From positions 51,178-115,177 of IMG/VR virus record IMGVR_UViG_3300044530_000622: 64,000 nt of DNA; one strand, 5' to 3'. Shown in pieces: positions 1-5,928 of the stretch (positions are counted from its first letter, which is position 1; each line of letters begins with the position of its first letter). Both the position numbers and the translations under genes were made by a program. The notes under the pieces are model-generated. The model did no database searches and was not told the origin of the DNA. It worked only from the letters and a program-made list of their open reading frames with translations. This DNA is from a virus.

Positions 1-2
1 AA

Positions 3-158
3 ACTGTTGATTTAGAAGTTACATACGTTCAATATGATTGGAGCTATGAAGAGGATGGCAGCGGTAAGAGAGTGGAGAAAGAAGACCGAATTGTTACGCA
101 TGAGGGAATCAAAATGGAGTACGTGATGGGTAATTTTAGAAAGACCATCTACAAATAA
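3..158 (+). CDS. C-terminal end of an unknown protein (cut by window start)
   Basis: An open frame enters from the left edge and ends at TAA 156-158, giving the last 51 residues of a protein. The visible part is charged and ends in GNFRKTIYK. No family is recognised. A strong hairpin terminator follows about 30 bases later, so this is probably the last gene of its transcript. The frame choice is supported by the absence of stops in this frame only; the other two forward frames stop within the first 20 bases. Confidence 0.55.
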   Translation, partial: TVDLEVTYVQYDWSYEEDGSGKRVEKEDRIVTHEGIKMEYVMGNFRKTIYK

Positions 159-189
159 GAAACCTTTATTTTCTTTTGATAAAAAGTTT

Positions 190-219
190 GGGGGCCAGTA
201 GGTCCCCTGCTTTTGTTTT
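190..219 (+). terminator. Rho-independent terminator
   Basis: GGGGGCC and GGTCCCC (7 pairs, one G-U) enclose the loop AGTA and are followed by a T-rich run (TGCTTTTGTTTTC). It ends the transcript coming from the left edge and abuts the next promoter. Confidence 0.75.
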
Positions 220-221
220 CG

Positions 222-230
222 TATCTTTAG
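222..230 (+). promoter_or_regulatory. Early-type promoter box TATCTTTAG
   Basis: TATCTTTAG matches the Bacteroidota -7 element TAnnTTTG except at the last base or so. It begins directly after the T-run of the terminator at 190-219. The same string recurs before the next three genes. A clear -33 TTTG at the usual distance was not seen. Confidence 0.6.
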
Positions 231-253
231 GTATCAAAGAAATAAAAAAGGTT

Positions 254-505
254 ATGACAAGAGACAGAATGATTTTAGCACTCCGAGAAAAAGGAGTTCA
301 TGTAGTAGGAACAACAGAAGAGTTCGGCATTGGTGGAGAAGGTATTTGGATATCAGGAGAGTCTCATCCAAGCCTGTTCGACTACTACTCTGAGAGATGG
401 ATGGATACCTTCGGAGTACAGCCTAAATTGAACGACTTCGTTGAAGAGAACGGATGGTACTTTGAGTGGTACGATGCAGGCACAATGATGGTTTGGCTTA
501 GCTAA
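254..505 (+). CDS. Small unknown acidic protein (83 aa)
   Basis: The start is ATG 254, placed after the leader ending AAAGGTT that also precedes the ATGs at 585, 1254 and 1982; a longer frame opening with TTG at 176 would run through the terminator and promoter and is not credible. The protein is aromatic-rich near its C-terminus (WYFEWYDAG) and has no signal peptide or membrane segment. No family is recognised. It has its own promoter (222) and its own terminator (524), so it is a single-gene transcription unit, typical of phage early accessory genes. Function unknown. Confidence 0.65.
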   Translation: MTRDRMILALREKGVHVVGTTEEFGIGGEGIWISGESHPSLFDYYSERWMDTFGVQPKLNDFVEENGWYFEWYDAGTMMVWLS

Positions 506-523
506 ATAATAAAAAAAAGAGTT

Positions 524-544
524 GCCTCTTCGGAGGCTTCTTCT
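524..544 (+). terminator. Rho-independent terminator
   Basis: GCCTC-TTCG-GAGGC, a 5-bp stem with the stable UUCG tetraloop, followed by TTCTTCT. Its T-tract merges with the promoter box at 545. Confidence 0.7.
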
Positions 545-553
545 TATCTTTAG
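545..553 (+). promoter_or_regulatory. Early-type promoter box TATCTTTAG
   Basis: Second copy of TATCTTTAG, starting at the end of the terminator T-tract and 31 bases before the ATG at 585. Confidence 0.6.
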
Positions 554-584
554 GTATAATAAAAAAGAAACAAAAAAATAGGTT

Positions 585-869
585 ATGAACATTCAAACAT
601 TATCTTACAAAGAACTAGTAGCAGAAGCTACTACCAAAGGTCTCCAGAAGGCTAGTCAAACCAAGAAGGAAGACTTGATCAAATTCTTAACCGGGCTAAC
701 AGCTCAGAAGAGAGAGAAGAAGCCGGTTGATCCTCGCATCGTTGAGATGGCAGATGGGTCTTTGACCACCAGAGAGATTGCTAAGGAGCTTGGAGTGAAG
801 TACTCAGATGTTTATTTTGCTTTGAAGAAGGCAGGTCTAACAGCAAAGCCAGTAAAGAAAAAGAATTAA
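585..869 (+). CDS. Small HTH protein with SAP/Rho-N-like N-terminus (94 aa)
   Basis: Residues about 5-36 (LSYKELVAEATTKGL ... KEDLIKFL) resemble the SAP/Rho N-terminal helix-extended-helix fold that binds nucleic acid. Residues about 58-84 (SLTTREIAKELGV ... VYFALKKAGL) read as a helix-turn-helix of the kind seen in small phage and transposase-related DNA-binding proteins. The C-terminus is lysine-rich. A plausible role is a small DNA-binding regulator or nucleoid-type protein expressed early; that is inference from the fold match only. It sits in its own unit between promoter 545 and terminator 880. Confidence 0.7.
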   Translation: MNIQTLSYKELVAEATTKGLQKASQTKKEDLIKFLTGLTAQKREKKPVDPRIVEMADGSLTTREIAKELGVKYSDVYFALKKAGLTAKPVKKKN

Positions 870-879
870 AAAAGATTAG

Positions 880-905
880 GGGAGGGTTGGAAACTCCCTC
901 CCTTA
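880..905 (+). terminator. Rho-independent terminator
   Basis: GGGAGGG (880-886) pairs perfectly with CCCTCCC (896-902) around a 9-base loop, followed by TTATT. Promoter box 910 follows within 8 bases. Confidence 0.75.
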
Positions 906-909
906 TTCG

Positions 910-918
910 TATCTTTAG
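910..918 (+). promoter_or_regulatory. Early-type promoter box TATCTTTAG, 2 nt before an ATG
   Basis: Third copy of the box. Only GT separates it from the ATG at 921, so transcription from it would start at or inside the start codon. Confidence 0.6.
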
Positions 919-920
919 GT

Positions 921-1184
921 ATGGAGAAAAAAATAAACAACCAAACTACTTACTTTAAAAAATCTCAATTACTTTATTCCCTCTACGGTCGCCAAGACGA
1001 CTTTTTAGACACATTTAAAAACGCCCCTTCTATTACCCATAACGACGAAACCTTAATACCAACATCCTATGTATTAAACTTATTCGAAGACAATATCATA
1101 TATCAAAATGGACGCACCGACAACGGTCAGTCTTTATCCGACATACTCATTAACGACCCCACCTTACACCAAATAACTCTTTAA
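921..1184 (+). CDS. Unknown protein (87 aa), probably from a leaderless mRNA
   Basis: ATG 921 is the only methionine in the frame, so the start is forced, yet it lies 2 bases after a promoter box; a leaderless transcript is the simplest reading. The protein is polar, with an Asn/Asp-rich C-terminal half (NGRTDNGQS). No domain is recognised. Its codons use more C at third positions than the neighbours (for example TAC, GAC, CGC), which may mark a separately acquired gene. Terminator 1198 closes the unit. Confidence 0.55.
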   Translation: MEKKINNQTTYFKKSQLLYSLYGRQDDFLDTFKNAPSITHNDETLIPTSYVLNLFEDNIIYQNGRTDNGQSLSDILINDPTLHQITL

Positions 1185-1197
1185 AAAAAAGTTTGAG

Positions 1198-1226
1198 GAA
1201 AGGTTGGATTAACCAGCCTTTCTTCT
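1198..1226 (+). terminator. Rho-independent terminator
   Basis: GAAAGGTTGG pairs with CCAGCCTTTC (10 pairs, one G-U) around ATTAA, followed by TTCT and directly by promoter box 1227. Confidence 0.75.
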
Positions 1227-1235
1227 TATCTTTAG
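1227..1235 (+). promoter_or_regulatory. Early-type promoter box TATCTTTAG
   Basis: Fourth copy of the box at the left end, 18 bases before ATG 1254. Confidence 0.6.
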
Positions 1236-1253
1236 GTATCAAAAGAAAAGGTT

Positions 1254-1460
1254 ATGATAAACAAAACAGAACTAAAACCAAACTACACAATCTTTGGGAA
1301 CAAAGGTAACGTATGGAGCAACACTGCTCACATCTACAAATCAGGAACAGGAAACCTATGTGGTACTCCAGCTCTAAGTTCAAACCATGCTAGTATCTTA
1401 AATGAAGCTGGATGTCCTAAATGTAACGCAATATACTTAGCCGATGAAAAATCTAATTAA
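1254..1460 (+). CDS. Small unknown protein with one CxxC pair (68 aa)
   Basis: ATG 1254 follows the recurring AAAGGTT leader. The protein carries CGTPALSSNHAS and then CPKC near its C-terminus, which could form half of a zinc ribbon together with the upstream cysteine (NLCGT) and a histidine. The layout resembles small phage zinc-finger proteins of unknown role. No family is assigned. The last 17 bases overlap the start of the short membrane ORF at 1444. Confidence 0.6.
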   Translation: MINKTELKPNYTIFGNKGNVWSNTAHIYKSGTGNLCGTPALSSNHASILNEAGCPKCNAIYLADEKSN

Positions 1461-1542
1461 AGAATCAATCATAGGAGGTCTATACCTCTTTGGAGCATCA
1501 ATGATAGGAGCCATAGTAGTGGTTGCTCTATATAACATTTAA
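1444..1542 (+). CDS. Putative 32-aa single-span membrane peptide
   Basis: ATG 1444 overlaps the end of the preceding gene in another frame. The peptide starts MKNLIKES and continues as one hydrophobic stretch (IGGLYLFGASMIGAIVVVAL), a typical single transmembrane helix. Overlapping starts and a clean membrane segment argue for a real gene; the short length argues for caution. Possible roles are membrane regulation or superinfection effects, which cannot be told apart here. Confidence 0.4.
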   Translation: MKNLIKESIIGGLYLFGASMIGAIVVVALYNI

Positions 1543-1958
1543 ACCTTTAGTTTTCATATAGGGGGGAGTCGGCTACGGTCGGCTCTTTCTGTCTTAGGCA
1601 GACGGTAGTAGGTAGGTAGTAGGTACGATGTACGTACTCAATACAAGTGTAGTTAATATCACTATAGTAGGTATACGGTTAGCTCGTAGCCAGACCTACG
1701 CGTATTTTTCCGACAAAATCCTAGTATATAATGTATATATCTATATAATAACATAATAAGTACAAGGTAGGTATCTCCCAAAGTCTTTTTAAAAGACAAT
1801 GTAACTTATAATGAATAGTATGAATATGGTGATAACACTTGGATAACCAAACTACCCCTATGAATTCCAAATTGTAACCTAGGTCAGAAAACCCATAGAC
1901 TCAATTTTTTTTTCCGGAAGATTTTTAGTGCATAGTTGGTTATATAAGTATATCTTCG
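1543..1958 (+). other. Non-coding stretch with small hairpins and AT-rich tract
   Basis: No open frame of note. It contains GTAGGTA-type direct repeats near 1605-1630, a CGTAG/CTACG hairpin (1685-1700) followed by CGTATTTTT that may be a weak terminator, an AT-only tract around 1725-1755, and a perfect inverted repeat GTCTTTT-T-AAAAGAC at 1783-1797. It could hold regulatory RNA or an operator; nothing in it is diagnostic of a replication origin. Confidence 0.4.
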
Positions 1959-1967
1959 TATATTTAC
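1959..1967 (+). promoter_or_regulatory. Promoter box TATATTTAC
   Basis: A variant of the TATCTTTAG box, preceded by TTCG as at other copies and lying 14 bases before the ATG at 1982. Confidence 0.45.
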
Positions 1968-1981
1968 ATACAATAAAGGTT

Positions 1982-2611
1982 ATGAGAAGATCTCACATTA
2001 GTTTGTTTGAATTAGCAATGCTTGAATCCCAAGGGTTCGTTAGGATATATTGCATGTTGAACCCAAGTACGGTACCTAACGTACCCGGTAAACTACCTGA
2101 ATACTATAACAACTTTCAGAAATTACTTTTAAAGTACCCCCGGATACCTTCGGAAAGTGTTTTAGACTTCATAGGATGTGAGTATGTATCCGATATAGAG
2201 GTACGCTCTAATGACGGCGGCGGCTCTATCACTTGGATACTTTTATATGCTAAAGATAAACTTAAGTTACAAGACAGAGAAAGAGCTGAGACTTCAGGTA
2301 AGTATGTCTACGTCTTAACCAATGAGGCATATCCTAACTTATGTAAGGTCGGTAAGGCAGTAAACCCGGAGACAAGGATCAACGGTATCAATTCGGCCGG
2401 TACCGTGTCCGAATGGATCTTAAGGTATGCTCTACCGGTCACCAATGACTATAAGGTTGAAAACCTGGTCCATCGTCACCTGCAGGAATTTCGTAGAGAC
2501 TCTGACCAGGGTCATGCCCGGGAGTTCTTTGAGGTAGACTTTGAGACTGCTGTCAAAGCAGTTGAATACTTTGGTAAAGATTTTTATGCCGGTGAATCAA
2601 TTATTTATTAA
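1982..2611 (+). CDS. T5orf172 / GIY-YIG-like domain protein (209 aa)
   Basis: The start at ATG 1982 follows the AAAGGTT leader; an in-frame GTG at 1928 lies upstream of the promoter box and is rejected. The C-terminal half (residues about 115-205) shows the T5orf172 pattern: KYVYVLTNEAYPNL, then CKVGKAVNPETR, then a His-containing segment (VENLVHRHLQEFRR) and finally AREFFEVDFETAVKAV. This family belongs to the GIY-YIG nuclease superfamily and is common in phages, where its role is mostly unproven. The N-terminal 110 residues are not recognised. It could be a nuclease or a DNA-binding accessory protein. It sits alone between the non-coding stretch and the tRNA cluster. Confidence 0.75.
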   Translation: MRRSHISLFELAMLESQGFVRIYCMLNPSTVPNVPGKLPEYYNNFQKLLLKYPRIPSESVLDFIGCEYVSDIEVRSNDGGGSITWILLYAKDKLKLQDRERAETSGKYVYVLTNEAYPNLCKVGKAVNPETRINGINSAGTVSEWILRYALPVTNDYKVENLVHRHLQEFRRDSDQGHAREFFEVDFETAVKAVEYFGKDFYAGESIIY

Positions 2612-2676
2612 AAAGGCTTGCCCTGTTTATTTGTTATTCGTATATTTATATATATACCTGTAAGGCGAACTAGAAT

Positions 2677-2765
2677 GCTACTGTGGGGGAATAGGTAGAC
2701 CCGCGGGACTTAAAATCCCGTTTGCCGTAAAGCAAGTGCCGGTTCGACCCCGGCCAGTAGTACCA
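2677..2765 (+). tRNA. tRNA-Leu(UAA)
   Basis: Acceptor GCTACTG pairs with CAGTAGT; the anticodon loop CTTAAAA sits in a CGGGA/TCCCG stem; a long variable arm (TTTGC/GCAAG) and a T-arm GCCGG-TTCGACC-CCGGC follow. CCA is encoded at 2763-2765. The long variable arm and UAA anticodon fit leucine. Confidence 0.92.
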
Positions 2766-2769
2766 ACTT

Positions 2770-2952
2770 ATGAAAAAACTAATCTATATCGCCGTGATGG
2801 TCGTTTTAGCAGCTTGCTCGAACGAGACCTCAACCACTTCTACGGATTCAACTTCTGTTGATTCTATCGCTACCGATTCTCTTATTGAGAGTTCAGAAGC
2901 TCATGCTGATTCACTCCACATGGAGGTTGAAAAATTAAAGTCAGATAATTAA
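2770..2952 (+). CDS. Small Ser/Thr/Asp-rich lipoprotein (60 aa)
   Basis: The N-terminus MKKLIYIAVMVVLAAC is a textbook lipoprotein signal with lipobox LAAC (Cys16). The mature 45 residues are rich in Ser, Thr and Asp and end in a short charged helix (MEVEKLKSDN). It would be lipid-anchored in the host envelope. It lies between two tRNA genes, 4 bases after tRNA-Leu and 8 bases before tRNA-Arg, so it shares their transcript. Phage lipoproteins of this size often block superinfection by masking receptors (T5 Llp is the classic case); an o-spanin role is another option but no paired i-spanin is adjacent. Confidence 0.75.
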   Translation: MKKLIYIAVMVVLAACSNETSTTSTDSTSVDSIATDSLIESSEAHADSLHMEVEKLKSDN

Positions 2953-2960
2953 TCTGATCC

Positions 2961-3037
2961 GATCTTGTAGCTCAGCTGGATAGAGCAACTGCCTTCTAAG
3001 CAGTAGGTCACAGGTTCGAATCCTGTCAGGATCACCA
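2961..3037 (+). tRNA. tRNA-Arg(UCU)
   Basis: Acceptor GATCTTG/CAGGATC, anticodon arm ACTGC-CTTCTAA-GCAGT, T-arm with GGTTCGAATCC, CCA encoded at 3035-3037. Reads AGA, a frequent codon in these genes. Confidence 0.93.
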
Positions 3038-3041
3038 AAGT

Positions 3042-3052
3042 AGTTCTTTGAC
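3042..3052 (+). promoter_or_regulatory. boxA-like antitermination site AGTTCTTTGAC
   Basis: AGTTCTTTGAC resembles the boxA element of Bacteroidota rRNA leaders. The identical 11-mer recurs at 3715. It lies 4 bases after tRNA-Arg, in the spacer to tRNA-Met. Confidence 0.45.
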
Positions 3053-3067
3053 GTATAAAAATTAATC

Positions 3068-3136
3068 GCGGATTGGTGTAATGGTAACATATTGGGCTCA
3101 TAACCCAGAGTTGATAGTTCGAGTCTGTCGTCCGCA
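3068..3136 (+). tRNA. tRNA-Met(CAU)
   Basis: GCGGAT pairs with the 3' GTCCGC, the anticodon arm is TGGG-CTCATAA-CCCA, and the T-arm is GATAG-TTCGAGT-CTGTC. CCA is not encoded. Elongator versus initiator (or Ile2 after lysidine modification) is not decided from sequence alone. Confidence 0.85.
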
Positions 3137-3359
3137 ACAAAGGAAAAGTAGTGAAGCTGTAATTGAGAGGTAGAGTGTTTTAAATACTGAAAAAGGGTTA
3201 ATAGTAGGTAGGCGTCACTCATTGCACTTAATCAGAAACCCTGAAAGACCCGAAGCTTTTCTTTTACAAAATCCGGTGTTCGTGAGGGGGAAGCAACAAG
3301 AACGAAAACACTCTCATTAAATATGTTGCACGTGTAAGTAACGGAACCTTACACAAATT
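3137..3359 (+). other. Structured non-coding spacer inside tRNA cluster
   Basis: No gene. The start contains a D-arm-like string (GAGAGGTAGAGTG) followed by an AGTG/TACT hairpin around TTTTAAA, but no TTCGA T-arm follows, so this looks like a broken or highly divergent tRNA. Further on AGGGTT pairs with AACCCT, and TGTAAG pairs with CTTACA (3333-3353). A small structured RNA or a decayed tRNA gene are both possible. Confidence 0.35.
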
Positions 3360-3446
3360 GGAAGATTGGCAGAGTGGCCGATTGCGTTAGTCTTGAAAAC
3401 TAAAGATGTTGAAAAGCATCCGTAGGTTCGAATCCTACATCTTCCG
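3360..3446 (+). tRNA. tRNA-Ser(UGA)
   Basis: Acceptor GGAAGAT/ATCTTCC, anticodon arm TTAGT-CTTGAAA-ACTAA, long variable arm (GATGTTGAAAAGCATC) and T-arm GTAGG-TTCGAAT-CCTAC. CCA not encoded. The long variable arm fits serine; it reads UCA. Confidence 0.92.
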
Positions 3447-3557
3447 CACCTTAATACCAGTTCAGGTTCGTGAACAAAGGAGGCCTGTTCTTCTCGTGCA
3501 AGAAAGAAATCACGTTAAATCTCCTCATGTTAGGTGGAGTTGGTGACCTAACAAAAT

Positions 3558-3628
3558 TACCCTTTCGTCTAACGGCAGGACAACTGGTTTTGGTCCAGTT
3601 AATGGTAGTTCGAATCTATCAGGGGTAA
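3558..3628 (+). tRNA. tRNA-Gln(UUG)
   Basis: Acceptor TACCCTT/AGGGGTA, anticodon arm ACTGG-TTTTGGT-CCAGT, T-arm with GTTCGAATC. CCA not encoded. A GTTAGGT/ACCTAAC hairpin (3529-3552) lies just upstream. Confidence 0.9.
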
Positions 3629-3633
3629 CAATC

Positions 3634-3705
3634 GCTCGGTTCGTCTATCGGTTAGGACACCAGGTTTTCATCCTGGTAAGAGGGGTTCGACTCCCCTACC
3701 GAGTA
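3634..3705 (+). tRNA. tRNA-Glu(UUC)
   Basis: Acceptor GCTCGGT/ACCGAGT (first pair G-U), anticodon arm CCAGG-TTTTCAT-CCTGG, T-arm GGGG-TTCGACT-CCCC. CCA not encoded. Reads GAA. Confidence 0.9.
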
Positions 3706-3714
3706 CAAATTAGA

Positions 3715-3725
3715 AGTTCTTTGAC
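3715..3725 (+). promoter_or_regulatory. boxA-like antitermination site AGTTCTTTGAC
   Basis: Second identical copy of the 11-mer at 3042, here 9 bases after tRNA-Glu and 20 bases before the next protein gene. Confidence 0.45.
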
Positions 3726-3745
3726 TTAAAAAAAAGAAACAAATT

Positions 3746-4048
3746 ATGAATGAAATTATTTTAGCTTATGGTCTAGGAGTTGTCAGTGTTGGTATTTTAA
3801 TACTAATGAGGGTGGTTCTTAGGGCAGACAAAAATGTTACCGAACTCGAACAGGTGATTGAAAATTCAATGCGTGACCATCAAACATCTATACAGGATGT
3901 CTATCGACAGATAGAAACTGTAGAGCGTGAGATCGCTTATCGGAATCAAGAATTAGATCGAAAGATCGACTCTCGGATCGATAAATTAGATTTTCGAATT
4001 ACAGATCAATTAAATTACATTAAGAGCAAATCTGCTCAGGATTATTAA
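3746..4048 (+). CDS. Membrane-anchored coiled-coil protein (100 aa)
   Basis: Residues about 3-25 (EIILAYGLGVVSVGILILM) form one transmembrane helix; the remainder is a charged helix with heptad-like spacing (NVTELEQVIENS ... RNQELDRKIDSRIDKLDF). The topology is that of a small inner-membrane protein with a cytoplasmic or periplasmic coiled coil. No family is recognised. It is the last gene of the tRNA transcript, closed by terminator 4092. An i-spanin role is conceivable but the better spanin candidates are at 34417-35083. Confidence 0.65.
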   Translation: MNEIILAYGLGVVSVGILILMRVVLRADKNVTELEQVIENSMRDHQTSIQDVYRQIETVEREIAYRNQELDRKIDSRIDKLDFRITDQLNYIKSKSAQDY

Positions 4049-4091
4049 TCAAATGTCTAACCCGTCGAGGGATTTCTAATTTACTATTATA

Positions 4092-4123
4092 GACCTATCG
4101 TTAACTCGGTAGGTCTTTTTTTT
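4092..4123 (+). terminator. Rho-independent terminator
   Basis: GACCTATCG and CGGTAGGTC (9 pairs, one U-G) enclose TTAACT and are followed by eight T. It ends the tRNA-cluster transcript. Confidence 0.85.
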
Positions 4124-4128
4124 ATGTC

Positions 4129-4136
4129 TATTTATC
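4129..4136 (+). promoter_or_regulatory. Late promoter-like TATTTATC
   Basis: One mismatch to the recurring TATTTATA; 7 bases before ATG 4144. Confidence 0.45.
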
Positions 4137-4143
4137 AGGGAAT

Positions 4144-4296
4144 ATGGCACCGACTAAAGGAAAATCAAAATCTACCTCTGTTATACTTAAGGTTGCGAAG
4201 AAGCAGGTAAAGAGAAAAGGCATTCATGCTAAGACTAAAATGTCTAAAATTAAAACCTCTAAAAATTACGTAAAAGTTTCTAGAGGACAAGGTTAA
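4144..4296 (+). CDS. Small very basic protein (50 aa)
   Basis: A 50-residue ORF starting MAPTKGKSKS with about 15 Lys/Arg and the C-terminal pattern GIHAKTKMSK ... NYVKVSRGQG. Similar short Lys-rich peptides (KGxHAKTKxSKxKxSKNYxK) occur in Bacteroidota and their phages as unknown proteins; this recollection is not checked. It could bind nucleic acid. It lies between a terminator and late box at 4129 and the next gene, and its codons are clean, so it is likely real despite its size. Confidence 0.65.
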   Translation: MAPTKGKSKSTSVILKVAKKQVKRKGIHAKTKMSKIKTSKNYVKVSRGQG

Positions 4297-4333
4297 TTTG
4301 CTTCTTTTACTTTTATTACTTATATTAACTGTT

Positions 4334-4564
4334 ATGAACAGTTCATGGAGAATTATTGCAATCCAACCTGATGAGTATATTACAGGTGTATTAAGATTAA
4401 AGGATGGTAAGAAATTCTTTCTCGGTGATATAACACCACACGGTCCTATAAATAGCTTCAGTGTTTACCAGGGGTCTATTCAAGTAGAGTTAGGTCTTAG
4501 CAGTGTTCATGGTATTAAGGAGATTCATCGAGCAACCCTCAAGTATTTGGAAGAGTTACCTTAA
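4334..4564 (+). CDS. Unknown small protein (76 aa)
   Basis: The start is taken at ATG 4334 (MNSSWRIIAIQPDEY); the frame is open further up to a TTG at 4298, which would add a hydrophobic segment of 12 residues. The body looks like a small beta-rich domain (GVLRLKDGKKFFLGD, ITPHGPINSF). No family is recognised. It follows the basic peptide gene by 37 bases and precedes a late box at 4587. Confidence 0.5.
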   Translation: MNSSWRIIAIQPDEYITGVLRLKDGKKFFLGDITPHGPINSFSVYQGSIQVELGLSSVHGIKEIHRATLKYLEELP

Positions 4565-4586
4565 GTTCTTTTCTATAATTTGACGC

Positions 4587-4594
4587 TATTTATA
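4587..4594 (+). promoter_or_regulatory. Late promoter-like TATTTATA
   Basis: Exact TATTTATA, 17 bases before ATG 4612. Confidence 0.55.
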
Positions 4595-4611
4595 TAAAAG
4601 CGCTTTTTAAA

Positions 4612-5430
4612 ATGAATAAAGAATTTAATAGAATGTTGAAACTTGCTGGTCTTATGACTGAAGGCTTGTATACTAATCAGATGACTTCTGAAGAGCCTGT
4701 AATGGAAGCTCCTATGAAAAAGATGACTAAGGAGAAATTGAAGGCAAAGATTAAGGAGATGATGCTCCCTGAAGAGACTATTGGTCAAGAAGCTTATGCT
4801 GAGATGGGTAGCATGGATGAGTATGATACTCAAGGTCTTACTAATGCAGCTAGTGTTGTTGATCATTATTTAAAGATGGCTTATGATGCTGGATCTATAG
4901 GTTCAGGATTTGATAATAACCTTGGTTACGATATGATGGATCATCTAAAGCAATTCTCTGGTGAGATGGATGGTATGAATGAGGATGCTTCGGATATCTC
5001 TAACTCTGTTTCTAAGTCTTCTGTTGAGGTTTTGGTTGCAGCTGCAAAAAGAATTATTGGTGCATTAAAGGATGGTGGATTTGAGCAGGAGGATATCTAT
5101 GACTATATTATGGATAAGGTTAAGACTTTGTCTGTAGATGAAGCTCTTTTTGAGGCTAAGAAAGAAGAAGAAGAGGTTCCTGAAGAGGTTAATATTGATG
5201 TTGAGGCTCCTGTAGAAGATACTGCTGATACTACTGTTGATATTAATATGGATGGAACTCCTGATCTCGATACTGGTTCACCGGAGTTTAAAAAGGCATT
5301 TACAACTCTGATTGATGCTTACAATGCTGCTAAAGAAATAGGTGATCCTAAATACACTCAAATGCTTGCTAATGCTGTAACTTATTTTAATAAAAATATG
5401 ATACTTAAACCAGGTCAACCACAAGCATAA
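4612..5430 (+). CDS. Acidic virion-associated candidate with FNRMLKLAGL N-terminus (272 aa)
   Basis: The protein is strongly acidic, with a low-complexity linker (KKEEEEVPEEVNID, residues about 183-200). Its N-terminus EFNRMLKLAGLMTEG is close to the C-terminus of the scaffold protein at 42561 (FERMKKLAGL), and LMTEG resembles a T4-type gp21 cleavage site (hydrophobic-x-Glu). These two traits suggest a component of the prohead core or an internal head protein; this is inference. The middle is helical with repeated Met/Asp/Gly (GSMDEYDTQGL). It is transcribed from late box 4587. Confidence 0.6.
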   Translation: MNKEFNRMLKLAGLMTEGLYTNQMTSEEPVMEAPMKKMTKEKLKAKIKEMMLPEETIGQEAYAEMGSMDEYDTQGLTNAASVVDHYLKMAYDAGSIGSGFDNNLGYDMMDHLKQFSGEMDGMNEDASDISNSVSKSSVEVLVAAAKRIIGALKDGGFEQEDIYDYIMDKVKTLSVDEALFEAKKEEEEVPEEVNIDVEAPVEDTADTTVDINMDGTPDLDTGSPEFKKAFTTLIDAYNAAKEIGDPKYTQMLANAVTYFNKNMILKPGQPQA

Positions 5431-5447
5431 TTAAACTTAAAATATTT

Positions 5448-5476
5448 GGAAAGGATGCCTTATAGTGTCCTTTTCC
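5448..5476 (+). terminator. Terminator-like hairpin before a late box
   Basis: GGAAAGGA pairs with TCCTTTTCC (one bulged T) around a 12-base loop; the T-rich 3' arm runs directly into the TATTTATA at 5477. Confidence 0.45.
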
Positions 5477-5484
5477 TATTTATA
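5477..5484 (+). promoter_or_regulatory. Late promoter-like TATTTATA
   Basis: Exact TATTTATA, 6 bases before ATG 5491, which decides the start of that gene. Confidence 0.55.
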
Positions 5485-5490
5485 ATATAT

Positions 5491-5928
5491 ATGGATCCTA
5501 GTTTAGTATTTGGATTATTTCAAGATCCTGAAGATAAGTCAGGTAAGAAAGTTAAAGAGATTTTAGATTTTTCAGACCACCCGTATGTCTTTATGGGAAT
5601 GTTTACCCGGATTATTTTCAGGGGAGATGTACTTAATGATCAGGTGATTAGGTTTTTTACCGAGATTAATAAAGATTTAGATAAAGTAAATTTAGAACAG
5701 CTCAATAAGAGCTTGATTTTTAATAGAGCTTATTCATATCTTTCTCAATTAAATTTAGAAGATTCATTTCACATAGATACACTCTTAGAGAAGGTAGATG
5801 ATAACTTTTTACAGGCTTGTACTTTAGCTCTAGACCATTTTCTAGAGTTGGAGGAATATGAAAAATGTAGTTTTATAAAAAATATTATAGAATTTATAGA
5901 GTTTTCACAAAATAAGTTGCCTTTGTAG
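5491..5928 (+). CDS. Unknown helical protein (145 aa)
   Basis: The start is set at ATG 5491 (MDPSLVFGLFQDPEDK), because the alternative ATG at 5446 would translate through a hairpin and a late promoter box. The protein is all-helical in appearance, Leu/Asp/Glu-rich, without membrane segment. No family is recognised. Repeated phrases such as LEDSFHIDTLLEKVDD and LDHFLELEEYEK hint at an alpha-solenoid fold. Its place near phage late genes gives no clear job. Confidence 0.6.
   Translation: MDPSLVFGLFQDPEDKSGKKVKEILDFSDHPYVFMGMFTRIIFRGDVLNDQVIRFFTEINKDLDKVNLEQLNKSLIFNRAYSYLSQLNLEDSFHIDTLLEKVDDNFLQACTLALDHFLELEEYEKCSFIKNIIEFIEFSQNKLPL

Noticed and set aside
1725-1760. Replication origin in the AT-rich tract
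   Set aside because: AT-richness alone, without iterons or initiator sites, is not enough in a genome this A/T-rich.
2941-3222. Minus-strand ORF antisense to tRNA-Arg and tRNA-Met
   Set aside because: It covers tRNA genes exactly and ends inside them; such frames are a known annotation artefact over tRNA clusters.
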